Assembly: GCF_020532665.2 (NCBI RefSeq)
Contig: NZ_JAIWPG020000008.1
Location: forward strand, 62,001-126,000
Reading direction: 5' to 3'
Source of the DNA: Lelliottia sp. WAP21
GTDB lineage: Bacteria > Pseudomonadota > Gammaproteobacteria > Enterobacterales > Enterobacteriaceae
DNA: 64,000 nucleotides
Each line of letters starts with the position of its first letter. Position 1 is the stretch's first letter. The position numbers and the translations under genes are program-made. This document shows positions 44,348 to 59,020 of the stretch, piece after piece. The notes under the pieces are model-generated. The model had not been told where the DNA came from. It did no database searches and was given only the letters and a program-made list of their open reading frames with translations.

Positions 44348-44525
44348 TGTCAATTATCCCTGAACTTTTGTATGGTTATTTTCATGATTAGCTGCTTTTC
44401 TGATTACCGCGCGATCATCGATTAATTTCGCTTGCGACTTTGGCAGCATTTTGTAATGTGAAGCATATCTCAAGTGAATACTGGTTTGCACAAACAGCAC
44501 ACACCCTCTGCAGGAAATAAATGCT

Positions 44526-45629
44526 ATGAAAAACGTTGGTTTTATCGGCTGGCGCGGTATGGTCGGCTCTGTACTCATGCAACGCATGGTTGAAGAGCGC
44601 GATTTTGACGCTATCCGTCCGGTCTTCTTCTCTACATCCCAGCTCGGCCAGGCGGCGCCTTCATTTGGTGGCACCACCGGTACGTTGCAGGACGCTTTCG
44701 ATCTGGATGCGCTAAAGGCACTCGACATTATTGTCACCTGCCAGGGCGGCGATTATACCAACGAAATTTATCCAAAGCTGCGTGAAAGCGGCTGGCAGGG
44801 CTACTGGATTGATGCAGCGTCCTCACTGCGCATGAAAGACGATGCCATCATTATTCTCGACCCGGTTAACCAGGACGTGATCACCCACGGGCTGAACAAT
44901 GGCGTGAAAACCTTTGTCGGCGGTAACTGCACCGTCAGCCTGATGCTAATGTCTCTGGGCGGCCTGTTTGCACAGGACCTGGTGGAGTGGGTCTCCGTGG
45001 CAACTTACCAGGCCGCGTCCGGCGGCGGTGCGCGCCATATGCGCGAGCTGCTGGCACAGATGGGTCAGTTGCACCACAGCGTTGCGACCGAACTGGCCAA
45101 CCCGGCCTCCGCTATTCTCGATATCGAGCGTAAAGTCACCGACTTGACCCGCAGCGGCGAACTGCCGGTGGACAATTTTGGTGTACCGCTGGCCGGTGGC
45201 CTGATCCCGTGGATCGACAAACAGCTGGATAACGGCCAGACCCGCGAAGAGTGGAAAGGTCAGGCTGAGACCAACAAAATTCTTAACACCGCGAAGGCCA
45301 TTCCGGTTGACGGTCTGTGCGTACGTATCGGCGCGCTGCGCTGCCACAGCCAGGCCTTCACCATTAAACTGAAAAAAGATGTGTCTATTCCGACCGTGGA
45401 AGAGCTGCTGGCTGCACACAACCCGTGGGCGAAAGTGGTGCCAAACGATCGGGAGATCACGATGCGCGAACTGACCCCGGCGGCGGTTACCGGCACGTTG
45501 ACCACGCCAGTTGGGCGTCTGCGCAAATTAAATATGGGGCCAGAGTATCTGTCGGCGTTCACCGTCGGCGATCAGCTGTTGTGGGGCGCAGCCGAGCCGC
45601 TGCGCCGCATGCTGCGCCAGCTGGCCTAA
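44526..45629 (+). CDS. asd: Aspartate-semialdehyde dehydrogenase Asd
   Basis: This 367-residue enzyme has the NADP-binding [16 protein letters not shown], the catalytic Cys in [15 protein letters not shown] (about residue 135) and the catalytic His in [14 protein letters not shown] (about 274). It reduces aspartyl phosphate to aspartate semialdehyde, the branch point to lysine, diaminopimelate, threonine and methionine. It stands alone between yhgN and the glg operon as in E. coli, followed by a terminator. Confidence 0.97.
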   Translation: MKNVGFIGWRGMVGSVLMQRMVEERDFDAIRPVFFSTSQLGQAAPSFGGTTGTLQDAFDLDALKALDIIVTCQGGDYTNEIYPKLRESGWQGYWIDAASSLRMKDDAIIILDPVNQDVITHGLNNGVKTFVGGNCTVSLMLMSLGGLFAQDLVEWVSVATYQAASGGGARHMRELLAQMGQLHHSVATELANPASAILDIERKVTDLTRSGELPVDNFGVPLAGGLIPWIDKQLDNGQTREEWKGQAETNKILNTAKAIPVDGLCVRIGALRCHSQAFTIKLKKDVSIPTVEELLAAHNPWAKVVPNDREITMRELTPAAVTGTLTTPVGRLRKLNMGPEYLSAFTVGDQLLWGAAEPLRRMLRQLA

Positions 45630-45641
45630 TATTTGTTTAAC

Positions 45642-45669
45642 AAAAGGGGGGTGAATTTCACCCCCTTTT
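45642..45669 (+). terminator. asd terminator
   Basis: AAAAGGGGGGTGAA (45642-45655) and TTTCACCCCCTTTT (45656-45669) form a long stem with one bulged G, ending in TTTT, 12 bases past asd. From here to 45878 I see no gene; this stretch must hold the glgBX promoter, which I could not define. Confidence 0.75.
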
Positions 45670-45878
45670 AACGCGTATAACATGGAGTAAAACGCATATG
45701 TCTTATTTTTTATCAGGAGTCATTTAGAGCGTTGGCTATGCTTTAAGGAAGAATAACTTCTTACCTGAGGGTAGGACGGGGCAGAGAGGATGCACATTGT
45801 GCTGCGCCGTTCAGGTCACATTAAAAGTCGCACCGGAGCGCTTAAATAGGGCGACATAAAAAAAACAGGATGAATACC

Positions 45879-48065
45879 ATGTCCGATCGAGTAGATAGAG
45901 ACGTGATAAATGCGCTAATTGCAGGTCACTTTGCCGACCCCTTTTCTGTACTGGGCATGCACCGTACAGAAAGCGGACTGGAAGTCCGCGCACTGCTGCC
46001 TGATGCCACGGAAGTATGGGTGATTGAACCTAAAACCGGGCGTAAGGTGGGCAAACTGGAATGCCTCGACTCACGAGGTTTCTTCTGTGGGGTTATCCCC
46101 CGTCGTAAAAATATGTTCCGTTATCAGCTTGCTGTTAACTGGCATGGTCATGAAAATCTGATCGACGATCCTTATAGCTTTGGTCCGCTTATCCAGGAGA
46201 TGGATGCCTGGCTGCTGTCCGAAGGCACCCATCTTCGTCCCTATGAAACACTGGGTGCCCATGCTGACACCATGGATGGGGTGACAGGTACACGCTTCTC
46301 CGTATGGGCGCCTAACGCTCAGCGTGTCTCCGTCGTCGGGCAGTTCAACTACTGGGATGGCCGCCGTCATCCGATGCGTCTGCGCCGTGAATCGGGGATC
46401 TGGGAGCTGTTTATCCCGGGGGCACATAACGGGCAGTTATATAAATACGAACTGATCGATGCGAACGGTAACTTGCGCGTGAAGGCTGACCCTTATGCCT
46501 TTGAAGCACAGATGCGCCCTGATACGGCGTCATTGATTTGCGGATTGCCAGAAAAAATCGAGCAGAGCGAGGAGCGTAAACAGGCTAATAACTTCGATGC
46601 GCCCATCTCGATCTATGAGGTGCATTTAGGCTCCTGGCGCCGCCATACGGACAACAACTTCTGGCTTAGCTATCGCGAACTGGCAGACCAGCTGGTGCCC
46701 TATGCGAAATGGATGGGCTTTACCCACCTTGAACTGCTGCCGATCAACGAGCATCCGTTTGATGGCAGTTGGGGCTATCAGCCCACAGGGCTATACGCGC
46801 CAACGCGCCGCTTCGGCACGCGCGATGATTTCCGCTATTTCATCCAGGCCGCCCACGCTGCCGGATTAAGCGTTATCCTCGACTGGGTGCCGGGCCATTT
46901 CCCGTCAGATGATTTTGCCTTATCCGAATTTGACGGTACCGATCTCTACGAGCACAGCGATCCGCGTGAAGGTTATCATCAGGACTGGAATACCCTGATT
47001 TATAACTATGGCCGCCGTGAAGTGACCAACTATCTGGTGGGCAATGCGCTCTACTGGGTAGAACGTTTCGGCATTGACGCCCTGCGCGTGGATGCGGTGG
47101 CGTCAATGATCTATCGCGACTACAGCCGGAAAGAGGGGGAGTGGATCCCGAACGAGTTCGGTGGTCGTGAAAATCTCGAGGCCATTGAATTTCTGCGAAC
47201 CACCAACCGCGTGCTGGGCGAGCAGGTGCCGGGTGCCGTCACTATGGCGGAAGAGTCGACCGATTTCCCGGGCGTATCACGCCCTCCGTCAATGGGCGGT
47301 TTGGGGTTCTGGTACAAGTGGAATCTGGGCTGGATGCACGACACGCTGGACTATTTCAAGCTCGATCCTATCTACCGCCAGTACCATCACGACAAACTGA
47401 CCTTCGGTATGCTCTACAACAGCACCGAGAACTTTGTCCTGCCGCTGTCGCACGATGAAGTGGTTCACGGTAAAAAATCCCTTCTGGACCGCATGCCGGG
47501 CGATGCATGGCAGAAATTTGCCAACCTGCGCGCCTACTACGGCTGGATGTTTGCCTTCCCGGGCAAAAAACTGATGTTTATGGGCAATGAATTCGCCCAG
47601 GGCAGGGAGTGGAACCATGACACCAGTCTCGACTGGCATTTACTGGAAGGCGGCGACAACTGGCACCACGGTGTGCAGCGGCTGGTGCGCGATCTGAACC
47701 TGACCTATCGTCAGCATAAGGCGTTGCACGAGATGGACTTTGATTCCTACGGGTTCGAATGGCTGGTGGTTGACGACCATGAACGTTCGGTGTTTGTGTT
47801 CGTGCGTCGCGACAAAGCCGGTAACGAGATCATCGTGGCCAGCAACTTTACCCCCATTCCGCGCGAACATTATCGTTTTGGCATCAACCAGCCTGGCAGA
47901 TGGCGTGAAATCCTGAATACCGACTCCAGCCATTATCACGGCAGTAACGCCGGGAATGGTGGCGTGGTGCACAGTGATGCTCAGGAAAGTCATGGCAGGC
48001 CGAACTCCCTGAGCGTGACATTACCGCCTCTGGCGACCGTCTGGTTTGTCCGGGAGGGTGAATGA
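45879..48065 (+). CDS. glgB: 1,4-alpha-glucan branching enzyme GlgB
   Basis: This 728-residue GH13 enzyme has an N-terminal carbohydrate-binding region, then the barrel with [12 protein letters not shown] (nucleophile Asp), [11 protein letters not shown] (acid Glu) and [14 protein letters not shown] (conserved His-Asp). It makes alpha-1,6 branches in glycogen. ATG 45879 is preferred over 45870 because AACAGGA lies about eight bases before it and it gives the E. coli length. First gene of glgBXCAP; overlaps glgX (ATGA). Confidence 0.96.
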   Translation: MSDRVDRDVINALIAGHFADPFSVLGMHRTESGLEVRALLPDATEVWVIEPKTGRKVGKLECLDSRGFFCGVIPRRKNMFRYQLAVNWHGHENLIDDPYSFGPLIQEMDAWLLSEGTHLRPYETLGAHADTMDGVTGTRFSVWAPNAQRVSVVGQFNYWDGRRHPMRLRRESGIWELFIPGAHNGQLYKYELIDANGNLRVKADPYAFEAQMRPDTASLICGLPEKIEQSEERKQANNFDAPISIYEVHLGSWRRHTDNNFWLSYRELADQLVPYAKWMGFTHLELLPINEHPFDGSWGYQPTGLYAPTRRFGTRDDFRYFIQAAHAAGLSVILDWVPGHFPSDDFALSEFDGTDLYEHSDPREGYHQDWNTLIYNYGRREVTNYLVGNALYWVERFGIDALRVDAVASMIYRDYSRKEGEWIPNEFGGRENLEAIEFLRTTNRVLGEQVPGAVTMAEESTDFPGVSRPPSMGGLGFWYKWNLGWMHDTLDYFKLDPIYRQYHHDKLTFGMLYNSTENFVLPLSHDEVVHGKKSLLDRMPGDAWQKFANLRAYYGWMFAFPGKKLMFMGNEFAQGREWNHDTSLDWHLLEGGDNWHHGVQRLVRDLNLTYRQHKALHEMDFDSYGFEWLVVDDHERSVFVFVRRDKAGNEIIVASNFTPIPREHYRFGINQPGRWREILNTDSSHYHGSNAGNGGVVHSDAQESHGRPNSLSVTLPPLATVWFVREGE

Positions 48066-50059
48066 CCAAAATTCTCGTCGGTAATCCTGCTCCACTCGGC
48101 GCCCACGTCGATGGCAAGGGGGTGAATTTCACCCTCTTTTCCGCACATGCGGAACGCGTAGAGCTTTGTGTCTTTGATCCTGAAGGCAATGAGCACCGCT
48201 ATGAGCTTCCAGGCCGTAGCGGCGATCTCTGGCACGGCTACCTTGAGGGCGCCAGGGCAGGGCTGCGCTATGGTTATCGCGTCTACGGTCCCTGGGAGCC
48301 TGAAAAAGGGCTGCGTTTCAACCCCGCGAAGCTACTGCTCGATCCCTGCGCGTTACGCGTGGAGGGAGAGGTAAGAGACGATCCCCTGTTTCAGGATGGC
48401 GAGAATGAACCCGATCCCCGCGACAGTGCGGGGATCGCACCTCACAGCATCGTCGTCAGCGACACATACGACTGGGAAGACGATGTCTCGCCTGCGATCC
48501 CGTGGGGCAATACCGTTATTTACGAAGCGCACGTCAAAGGACTGACGTACCTGCATCCTGCGATCCCTGAAGCGATCCGCGGGACCTACAAAGCACTCGG
48601 CCATCCGGTGATGGTCGCCTATTTAAAACAGCTTGGCATTACCACGCTTGAGCTGCTTCCCGTGGCACATTTTGCCTCGGAACCCCGTCTGCTGCGGCTG
48701 GGTTTAACTAACTACTGGGGCTATAACCCGCTGGCGATGTTTGCTCTCGACCCGCGCTATGCCTCACATCCGGATAAAGCCCGGGACGAATTCCGTGATG
48801 CCGTCAAAGCCCTTCATCTGGCAGGCATTGAGGTCATTCTGGATGTCGTGTTGAACCACAGTGCGGAGTTAGATCTCGATGGACCGACGCTCTCACTGCG
48901 CGGAATCGATAACCGTAGCTATTATTGGATAAGGGAAGATGGTGATTACCACAACTGGACCGGTTGTGGTAACACGCTCAACCTCAGCCATCCTGAGGTG
49001 ATGAACTACGCACATGAGTGCCTGAAATACTGGGTGGAAACCTATCATGTGGATGGTTTCCGGTTTGATTTGGCATCGGTTATGGGGCGCACGCCTGAGT
49101 TTAGCCAGCAGGCTCCGCTCTTTGAAGCCATTAAAAACTGCCCGGTGCTTTCACGTGTGAAGTTGATTGCCGAGCCGTGGGATATCGGTGAAGGCGGTTA
49201 TCAGGTGGGGAATTTTCCCCCGCTGTTTGCGGAGTGGAATGACCACTTTCGCGATGCGGCGCGACGCTTTTGGCTGGAAAAGCATCTCTCACTGGGCGAA
49301 TTCGCCGGGCGGGTTGCGGCTTCCAGCGATGTATTCAGGCGTGACGGCAGATTGCCGTCAGCCAGCGTCAATCTGGTGACGGCACATGATGGATTTACCC
49401 TTCGCGACTGCGTCTGTTTCAATCAGAAACACAATGAGGCAAACGGTGAAGAAAATCGCGATGGGACTAACAATAACCATAGCTTTAACCATGGTATAGA
49501 AGGACTAGGCGGCAGTCAGGACATTATCGAACGTCGCCGGGCCAGCGTACACGCGTTGCTGTCCACGTTATTGCTTTCGCAGGGGACACCGATGTTACTG
49601 GCGGGTGATGAACACGGTCACAGCCAGCATGGTAACAACAATGCTTATTGCCAGGACAACGCATTAACCTGGCTTGACTGGCGTGAAGCGAACAGCGGCC
49701 TGGCCCATTTTACGGCCGCGCTGATTCATCTGCGCCAGCAAATCCCGGCCCTCACCGCCAATCAGTGGTGGGAAGAGGGTGACGGCAACGTACTCTGGCT
49801 AAATGACAACGCGCAGCCGCTGAGCGCGCAAGAGTGGCAACAGGGTATACCACGCCTGCAAATCCTGCTTTCGGGCAGATGGCTTATCACGTTAAACGCG
49901 ACGGATGACGTCGCAGAGATTGTTTTACCTGACGGGGAATGGCGTGCCATTTCCCCCTTTGCCGGAGCGGATAATCCGGTAGTAATGGCTGTCTGGCATG
50001 GGCCTGCGCACGGAGTGTGCGTGTTCCAGGATGATAAAAAAGGAGTTAGTCATGGTTAG
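48062..50059 (+). CDS. glgX: Glycogen debranching enzyme GlgX
   Basis: This 665-residue GH13 isoamylase-type enzyme has [15 protein letters not shown] (nucleophile Asp), [16 protein letters not shown] (acid Glu) and [14 protein letters not shown]. It removes the short branches left when GlgP has trimmed glycogen. It overlaps glgB by four bases and glgC by eight, so the operon is tightly coupled. Slightly longer than the 657 residues I recall for E. coli. Confidence 0.95.
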   Translation: MTKILVGNPAPLGAHVDGKGVNFTLFSAHAERVELCVFDPEGNEHRYELPGRSGDLWHGYLEGARAGLRYGYRVYGPWEPEKGLRFNPAKLLLDPCALRVEGEVRDDPLFQDGENEPDPRDSAGIAPHSIVVSDTYDWEDDVSPAIPWGNTVIYEAHVKGLTYLHPAIPEAIRGTYKALGHPVMVAYLKQLGITTLELLPVAHFASEPRLLRLGLTNYWGYNPLAMFALDPRYASHPDKARDEFRDAVKALHLAGIEVILDVVLNHSAELDLDGPTLSLRGIDNRSYYWIREDGDYHNWTGCGNTLNLSHPEVMNYAHECLKYWVETYHVDGFRFDLASVMGRTPEFSQQAPLFEAIKNCPVLSRVKLIAEPWDIGEGGYQVGNFPPLFAEWNDHFRDAARRFWLEKHLSLGEFAGRVAASSDVFRRDGRLPSASVNLVTAHDGFTLRDCVCFNQKHNEANGEENRDGTNNNHSFNHGIEGLGGSQDIIERRRASVHALLSTLLLSQGTPMLLAGDEHGHSQHGNNNAYCQDNALTWLDWREANSGLAHFTAALIHLRQQIPALTANQWWEEGDGNVLWLNDNAQPLSAQEWQQGIPRLQILLSGRWLITLNATDDVAEIVLPDGEWRAISPFAGADNPVVMAVWHGPAHGVCVFQDDKKGVSHG

Positions 50060-51346
50060 ATTAGAGAAGAACGATCCCTTAATGTTGGCACGCCAGCTAC
50101 CATTAAAAACGGTTGCCCTGATTCTTGCGGGCGGACGTGGTACCCGACTGAAAGATTTGACCATCAAGCGTGCCAAACCGGCCGTTCACTTTGGTGGTAA
50201 GTTCCGCATCATCGATTTTGCACTGTCCAACTGCCTTAATTCGGGTATTCGCCGTATTGGCGTGATAACCCAATACCAGTCGCATACGCTGGTGCAGCAC
50301 ATTCAGCGCGGCTGGTCATTTTTCAGCGAAGAGATGAATGAATTTGTCGATTTGCTGCCTGCCCAGCAGCGCGTTCATGGTGAAAACTGGTATCGCGGAA
50401 CAGCGGATGCGGTGACACAAAACCTCGACATCATCCGCCGTTATAACGCGGAATACATCGTGATCCTCGCGGGCGATCATATCTATAAGCAAGACTACTC
50501 CCACATGCTTATCGACCATGTCGAAAAAGGGGCGCGTTGCACCGTAGCGTGCCTGCCGGTGCCGGTCGCCGAGGCCACCGCGTTTGGCGTGATGCATGTG
50601 GACAGCGACGATAAAATTATCGATTTCGTGGAGAAGCCAGCGGTGCCGCCGACGATGCCGGGTGATGACACCAAAGCGCTCGCCAGCATGGGGATCTATA
50701 TTTTCGATGCGGATTACCTGTTCGAATTGCTGGAAGAAGATGACAAGGATGAAAACTCCAGCCACGATTTCGGTAAAGACATCATTCCAAAAATTACCAA
50801 AACGGGTGAGGCGTATGCCCATCCCTTCACCTTGTCCTGTGTGCAATCAGACAAGGATGCCGAACCTTACTGGCGCGATGTCGGTACGCTTGAAGCGTAC
50901 TGGAAGGCGAACCTGGATCTGGCTTCTGTCACGCCCGAACTGGATATGTATGACCAAAACTGGCCGATTCGCACGCATATGGAATCGTTACCGCCAGCGA
51001 AATTCGTTCAGGATCGCTCTGGCAGCCACGGGATGACGCTGAACTCGCTGGTCTCTGGCGGGTGCATTATTTCAGGATCGGTGGTCGTGCAGTCCGTCCT
51101 GTTCCCGCGAGTGAGGGTGAATTCGTTCTGTAATATTGATTCATCGGTGCTGCTTCCCGATGTGTGGATAGGACGTTCATGCCGTTTACGCCGCTGTGTG
51201 ATTGACCGCGCGTGCGTGATTCCGGAAGGCATGGTGATTGGGGAGAACGCGGAAGAAGATGCCCGCCGTTTCTACCGTTCAGAGGAAGGCATCGTGCTGG
51301 TGACGCGTGAAATGCTGCGTAAACTGCAGGTCAAACAGGAGCGATA

Positions 51347-51347
<1 letters not shown>
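50052..51347 (+). CDS. glgC: ADP-glucose pyrophosphorylase GlgC
   Basis: This 431-residue enzyme has the nucleotide-binding [16 protein letters not shown], the allosteric fructose-1,6-bisphosphate Lys region [31 protein letters not shown] motif [14 protein letters not shown], and a C-terminal beta-helix domain. It makes ADP-glucose, the committed step of glycogen synthesis. ATG 50052 follows AAAGGAGTTAGTC and gives the E. coli N-terminus; the longer frame from 49998 only overlaps glgX. Confidence 0.96.
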
Positions 51348-55247
<3,900 letters not shown>

Positions 55248-55295
55248 AGGCAAAACCGCAACGACGTAAAAGCAAAAAGGCAACGAGGTAAAAGC

Positions 55296-55321
55296 AAAAA
55301 GGCAACGCAAGTTGCCTTTTT
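55296..55321 (+). terminator. glgP terminator hairpin
   Basis: AAAAAGGCAAC-GCAA-GTTGCCTTTTTT is a perfect stem with a T-run, 48 bases past glgP. The left arm is preceded by two imperfect copies of itself (around 55252 and 55273), so the arm was duplicated in steps of about 23 bases. Confidence 0.85.
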
Positions 55322-55328
55322 TAGTGTT

Positions 55329-55727
55329 TGCACCCTCTCCCCGTGGGAGAGGGCCGGGGTGAGGGCACCAGACCGCAAGAGTCGTTTTCTCCCTCTCCCT
55401 GTTGTAGAGGGCAGAGGTGAGGGCACCAGACCGCAAGAGTCGTTTTCTCCCTCTCCCTGTTGTAGAGGGCAGGGGTGAGGGCATCAGACCGCACGAGACG
55501 TTTTCCCCCCTCTCCCTGTGGGAGAGGGCCGGGGTGAGGGCACCAGACCGCAAGAGTCGTTTTCTCCCTCTCCCTGTGGGAGAGGGCCGGGGTGAGGGCA
55601 TCAGACCGCAAGAGTCGTTTTCTCCCTCTCCCCGTGGGAGGGCAGGGGTGAGGGCACCAGACCGCAAGAGTCGTTTTCTCCCTCTCCCTGTGGGAGAGGG
55701 CCGGGGTGAGGGCATCAGACCGCACAG
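55329..55727. repeat. 58-bp tandem array of REP-like palindromes between glgP and glpD
   Basis: About seven near-identical units, each a CCCTCTCCC/GGGAGAGGG palindrome plus GGGTGAGGGCACCAGACCGC and AAGAGTCGTTTTCT. The GTCGTTTTCT marker lies at 55381, 55439, 55497, 55556, 55614 and 55670, giving periods of 58, 58, 59, 58 and 56. Two units carry TGTTGTAGAGGG in place of the perfect arm, identical to each other, so that mutated unit was itself duplicated. It occupies a convergent junction and has no gene; long open frames here are repeat translations. Confidence 0.92.
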
Positions 55728-55731
55728 ACCA

Positions 55732-57240
55732 TCACGACGCCAGCGACAGCTCACCCTTTCTCGCGTTGCGGACCAGCCATTGCGCCACGCGTGACTGCTG
55801 CTCAGCATCCAGCCACATACCTTCCTTGGTGCGACGCCAGATCGCATCGTCCAGTCGCCGCACCCACTCATGTTCAACCAGGTAGCGCAATTCCGCCTCA
55901 TAAAGTTCATGACCGAAATGCTCGCCCAGATCAGCCAGTTGCTGCGCCTCCCCAAGAATCAGCGCCGTGTTGCTGCCATAGGTGCGGGCAAAATGGCGCG
56001 CCATGGATTCAGTGATAAACGGATAACGACGGCGTAATTTAGCCGCATAATCATCACGATCGCTGCCGATATCGCCACCCGGCAACGTCGCCTCTTTTGT
56101 CCATGCCGGACCGATGCCCTGATAATACGGCGTCAGTTTCTCAAGCGCATGCTCGGCCAGCTTGCGATAGGTTGTCAGCTTACCGCCAAACACCGAGAGC
56201 AGCGGGGCTTTGCCGTCTACGTCATGAATATCGAGTGTATAATCACGGGTGATGGCTTGCGGTGAATCTGACTCGTCATCGCACAGCGGACGCACGCCAG
56301 AGTAAGTCCAGACGATATCATCACGGCCAAGCTGTTTCTTAAAGTGCGCGTTATACACGTTAAGCAGATAGCCGATCTCTTTCTCATCGATCTCGACGTT
56401 TTTAGGATCGCCGTTGTACTCCACGTCGGTAGTACCAATGATGGAAAACTCGTCCATCCACGGGATCACAAAAACAATTCGTTTATCTTCGTTTTGCAGA
56501 ATGTAAGCCTGCTTCTGTGTATGTACGCGCGGCACCACAATGTGGCTGCCTTTGATCAGACGAATGCCGTACGGAGAAGGCAAGTGCATGCCATCGTCAA
56601 AGAATTCTTTGACCCACGGGCCGGTAGCATTCACCAGACCACGTGCCTGCCAGCTAAATTTTTCGCCTGTGTCGATATCTTCTGCTTCCACAATCCACAG
56701 CCCGTTTTCACGACGCGCTGCGGTCGCGCGGGTGCGGGTTTTCACCTCACCGTTTTTCTTCACCACCATCTGCGCGTTCGCCAGAACCAGACGGGCATCA
56801 TCTACCCAGCAGTCGGAATATTCGAATCCGCGCACGATTTCGGGTTTCAGAACAGATTCTGCGCCAAAACGCAAACCGGCAGAACCCGGCAAGCTGGTGC
56901 GTTTACCCAGATGATCGTACATAAACAGACCAATGCGAATCATCCATGCCGGGCGTAAATGCGGGCGATGGGGCAGACGAAAACGCATGGGGATCGCCAG
57001 GTGAGGCGCCATTTTGAGCAGCACTTCACGTTCGGCCAACGCTTCGCTGACCAGGCGGAATTCGTAGTGTTCCAGGTAGCGCAGGCCGCCGTGGATTAAT
57101 TTCGAACTGGCAGACGAGGTCGCACACGCGAGATCGTTGGCTTCGAGCATCAGTACGGATAAACCGCGTCCTGCGGCATCTGCCGCGATACCCGCACCGT
57201 TGATACCACCGCCTATCACAATCAGATCTTTGGTTTCCAT
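55732..57240 (-). CDS. glpD: Aerobic glycerol-3-phosphate dehydrogenase GlpD
   Basis: This 502-residue FAD enzyme has the dinucleotide-binding LIVIGGGINGAGIAADAAGRG at the N-terminus, then SSKLIHGGLRYLEHYEF and the substrate-site region GGKLTTYRKLAEHAL. It oxidises glycerol-3-phosphate to dihydroxyacetone phosphate at the inner membrane, passing electrons to ubiquinone. ATG 57238-57240 gives METKDLIVIGG as in E. coli. Two GlpR operators lie in its promoter. It handles the glycerol-3-phosphate imported by ugp. Confidence 0.96.
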   Translation of the reverse strand: METKDLIVIGGGINGAGIAADAAGRGLSVLMLEANDLACATSSASSKLIHGGLRYLEHYEFRLVSEALAEREVLLKMAPHLAIPMRFRLPHRPHLRPAWMIRIGLFMYDHLGKRTSLPGSAGLRFGAESVLKPEIVRGFEYSDCWVDDARLVLANAQMVVKKNGEVKTRTRATAARRENGLWIVEAEDIDTGEKFSWQARGLVNATGPWVKEFFDDGMHLPSPYGIRLIKGSHIVVPRVHTQKQAYILQNEDKRIVFVIPWMDEFSIIGTTDVEYNGDPKNVEIDEKEIGYLLNVYNAHFKKQLGRDDIVWTYSGVRPLCDDESDSPQAITRDYTLDIHDVDGKAPLLSVFGGKLTTYRKLAEHALEKLTPYYQGIGPAWTKEATLPGGDIGSDRDDYAAKLRRRYPFITESMARHFARTYGSNTALILGEAQQLADLGEHFGHELYEAELRYLVEHEWVRRLDDAIWRRTKEGMWLDAEQQSRVAQWLVRNARKGELSLAS

Positions 57241-57253
57241 GTCACCCTCACGC

Positions 57254-57318
57254 ACTTTCGTTAAAGCTCATAAATGTTCGTTATCGCTCATAATAGCAAA
57301 GGAACGCGTTTTTGGTAA
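57254..57318 (-). promoter_or_regulatory. glpD promoter with tandem GlpR operators
   Basis: On the minus strand TTACCA (57313-57318) and TATTAT (57290-57295) are 17 bases apart. Downstream, 57273-57292 (TATGAGCGATAACGAACATT) and 57254-57273 (TTATGAGCTTTAACGAAAGT) fit the GlpR operator WATGTTCGWTAACGAACATW, side by side. This is the same layout as in E. coli glpD. Confidence 0.82.
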
Positions 57319-57403
57319 CATCAAAAAAACAATTTTGAGTGATAGAGATAACATAATGGCGCATACCTGCCGCCAGGACGTACACTACGGGGTAACATGG
57401 TGC

Positions 57404-57760
57404 GGGCTGATGCCCTCACCCCGGCCCTCTCCCACGGGGAGAGGGGGAAAAGCGTGAACCCTTTCCGGCAGGGTACGGGCTGATGCCCTCACCCCGGCCC
57501 TCTCCCACGGGAAGAGGGGGAAAAGAGCGAACACTATCCTGCAGGGTGCGGGCTGATGCCCTCACCCCGGCCCTCTCCCACGGGGAGAGGGGGAAAAGAG
57601 CGAACCCATTCCGGCAGGGTGCGGGCTGATGCCCTCACCCCGACCCTCTCCCACGGGGAGAGGGGGAAAGGCTGAGCACTTACCGGCAGGGAGTGGGCTG
57701 AAAGGCCGCACCACACCATTCCCTCTCCCCCCGGGAGAGGGTTAGGGTGAGGGGAAATAA
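57404..57760. repeat. 73-bp tandem array of REP-like palindromes between glpD and glpE
   Basis: GGGCTGATGCCCTCACC begins at 57404, 57477, 57550 and 57623, an exact 73-base period, each unit with a CCCTCTCCCACGGGGAGAGGG-type palindrome and a GTGAAC/GCGAAC-CTTCCGGCAGGG linker. A partial fifth unit and one reversed copy (57720-57755) follow. Unlike the other arrays, it sits between divergent genes, 34 bases before the glpE start. From 57319 to 57403 I see no gene. Confidence 0.92.
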
Positions 57761-57793
57761 CCGCACTAAACCTGAACAACCTAAGAGAACACC

Positions 57794-58126
57794 ATGGATC
57801 AGTTTGAATGTATTAACGTAGAAGAAGCCCATCAGAAAATGCATCAGGGAACGGCAGTGCTGGTGGATATTCGCGATCCCCAAAGCTATGCAATGGGCCA
57901 TACGCCAGGCGCGTTTCATCTGACCAACGACACACTGGGTGCGTTTATGCGTGATAACGATTTTGACACCCCGGTCATGGTGATGTGCTACCACGGAAAC
58001 AGCAGCAAAGGCGCAGCGCAATACCTCTTGCAACAGGGTTATGATGCGGTCTACAGCGTAGACGGCGGATTTGACGCCTGGCATCGTCATTTCCCCGCGG
58101 AAGTTGAGCACGCATTTGGCGGTTAA
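57794..58126 (+). CDS. glpE: Thiosulfate sulfurtransferase GlpE
   Basis: This 110-residue single-domain rhodanese has the active-site loop [11 protein letters not shown] (Cys about 65) and [20 protein letters not shown]. It transfers sulfur from thiosulfate to cyanide or thioredoxin in vitro; its role in glycerol metabolism is unclear. It is the first gene of glpEGR, with AAGAGAACACC before ATG. Confidence 0.94.
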   Translation: MDQFECINVEEAHQKMHQGTAVLVDIRDPQSYAMGHTPGAFHLTNDTLGAFMRDNDFDTPVMVMCYHGNSSKGAAQYLLQQGYDAVYSVDGGFDAWHRHFPAEVEHAFGG

Positions 58127-58173
58127 TATCACTATACTGTCCCCTTTTGTGTGGAAATAAGCGACCGCCGCCC

Positions 58174-59004
58174 ATGTTGATGATCACCTCTTTTACTAAC
58201 CCTCGCGTCGCCCAGGCGTTTGTCGATTACATGGCGACGCAGGGCGTTATCCTGACAATTCAACAGCATACGCAAACCGATGTCTGGCTGGCGGATGAAA
58301 GCCAGGCAAATCGGGTTAACGCGGAGCTGGCACGCTTTCTCGAAAACCCGGGCGATCCCCGATATCTCGCCGCAAGCTGGCATGCGGGTCAGACGGACAG
58401 CGGTTTGCAGTACAGCCGTTTTCCTTTTATCGCCACCATTCGTGAACGGGCAGGGCCTTTTACGCTTTTCCTGATGGCAGCCTGCATTCTGGTGTTCATC
58501 ATCATGAACGTGGTGGGCGATCAGAGCGTGATGGTCGCCCTGGCGTGGCCATACGATCCCTCCCTGCAATTTGACGTCTGGCGCTACTTTACCCATGCGC
58601 TGATGCACTTTTCCGTGCTGCATATTCTGTTCAACCTGCTGTGGTGGTGGTATCTCGGCGGACTGGTCGAGAAGCGCCTCGGCAGCGGAAAGCTGATTGT
58701 CATCACCATTATCAGTGCCCTGCTCAGTGGCTATGTGCAGCATAAATTTAGCGGACCGTGGTTTGGTGGGCTATCCGGCGTGGTTTACGCGTTAATGGGC
58801 TATGCCTGGCTTCGGGGCGAACGCGATCCCGAAAGTGGCATCTTTTTACAACGTGGTTTAATCACCTTTGCCGTCGTCTGGCTGATCGCCGGATGGTTTG
58901 ATCTGTTTGGCATGTCTATCGCCAATGGCGCACACGTCACGGGGCTGGTCGTTGGGCTGGCTATGGCTTTCGCCGATACGCTGAATGCGCGAAAACGAAC
59001 ATAA
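58174..59004 (+). CDS. glpG: Rhomboid intramembrane serine protease GlpG
   Basis: This 276-residue protein has a cytoplasmic N-terminal domain and six helices with the WR motif ([13 protein letters not shown]), the catalytic serine in [11 protein letters not shown] (about residue 201) and the catalytic His in [16 protein letters not shown] (about 254). It cleaves membrane helices. ATG 58174 gives MLMITSF as in E. coli; the frame upstream to 58147 has no family similarity. Confidence 0.96.
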   Translation: MLMITSFTNPRVAQAFVDYMATQGVILTIQQHTQTDVWLADESQANRVNAELARFLENPGDPRYLAASWHAGQTDSGLQYSRFPFIATIRERAGPFTLFLMAACILVFIIMNVVGDQSVMVALAWPYDPSLQFDVWRYFTHALMHFSVLHILFNLLWWWYLGGLVEKRLGSGKLIVITIISALLSGYVQHKFSGPWFGGLSGVVYALMGYAWLRGERDPESGIFLQRGLITFAVVWLIAGWFDLFGMSIANGAHVTGLVVGLAMAFADTLNARKRT

Positions 59005-59020
59005 TTTCCAGGGATATTTC

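Noticed and set aside
55321..55725. Second repeat-encoded open frame (134 codons, minus strand)
   Set aside because: Same array in another frame, with peptide repeats of about 19-20 residues that follow the DNA period.
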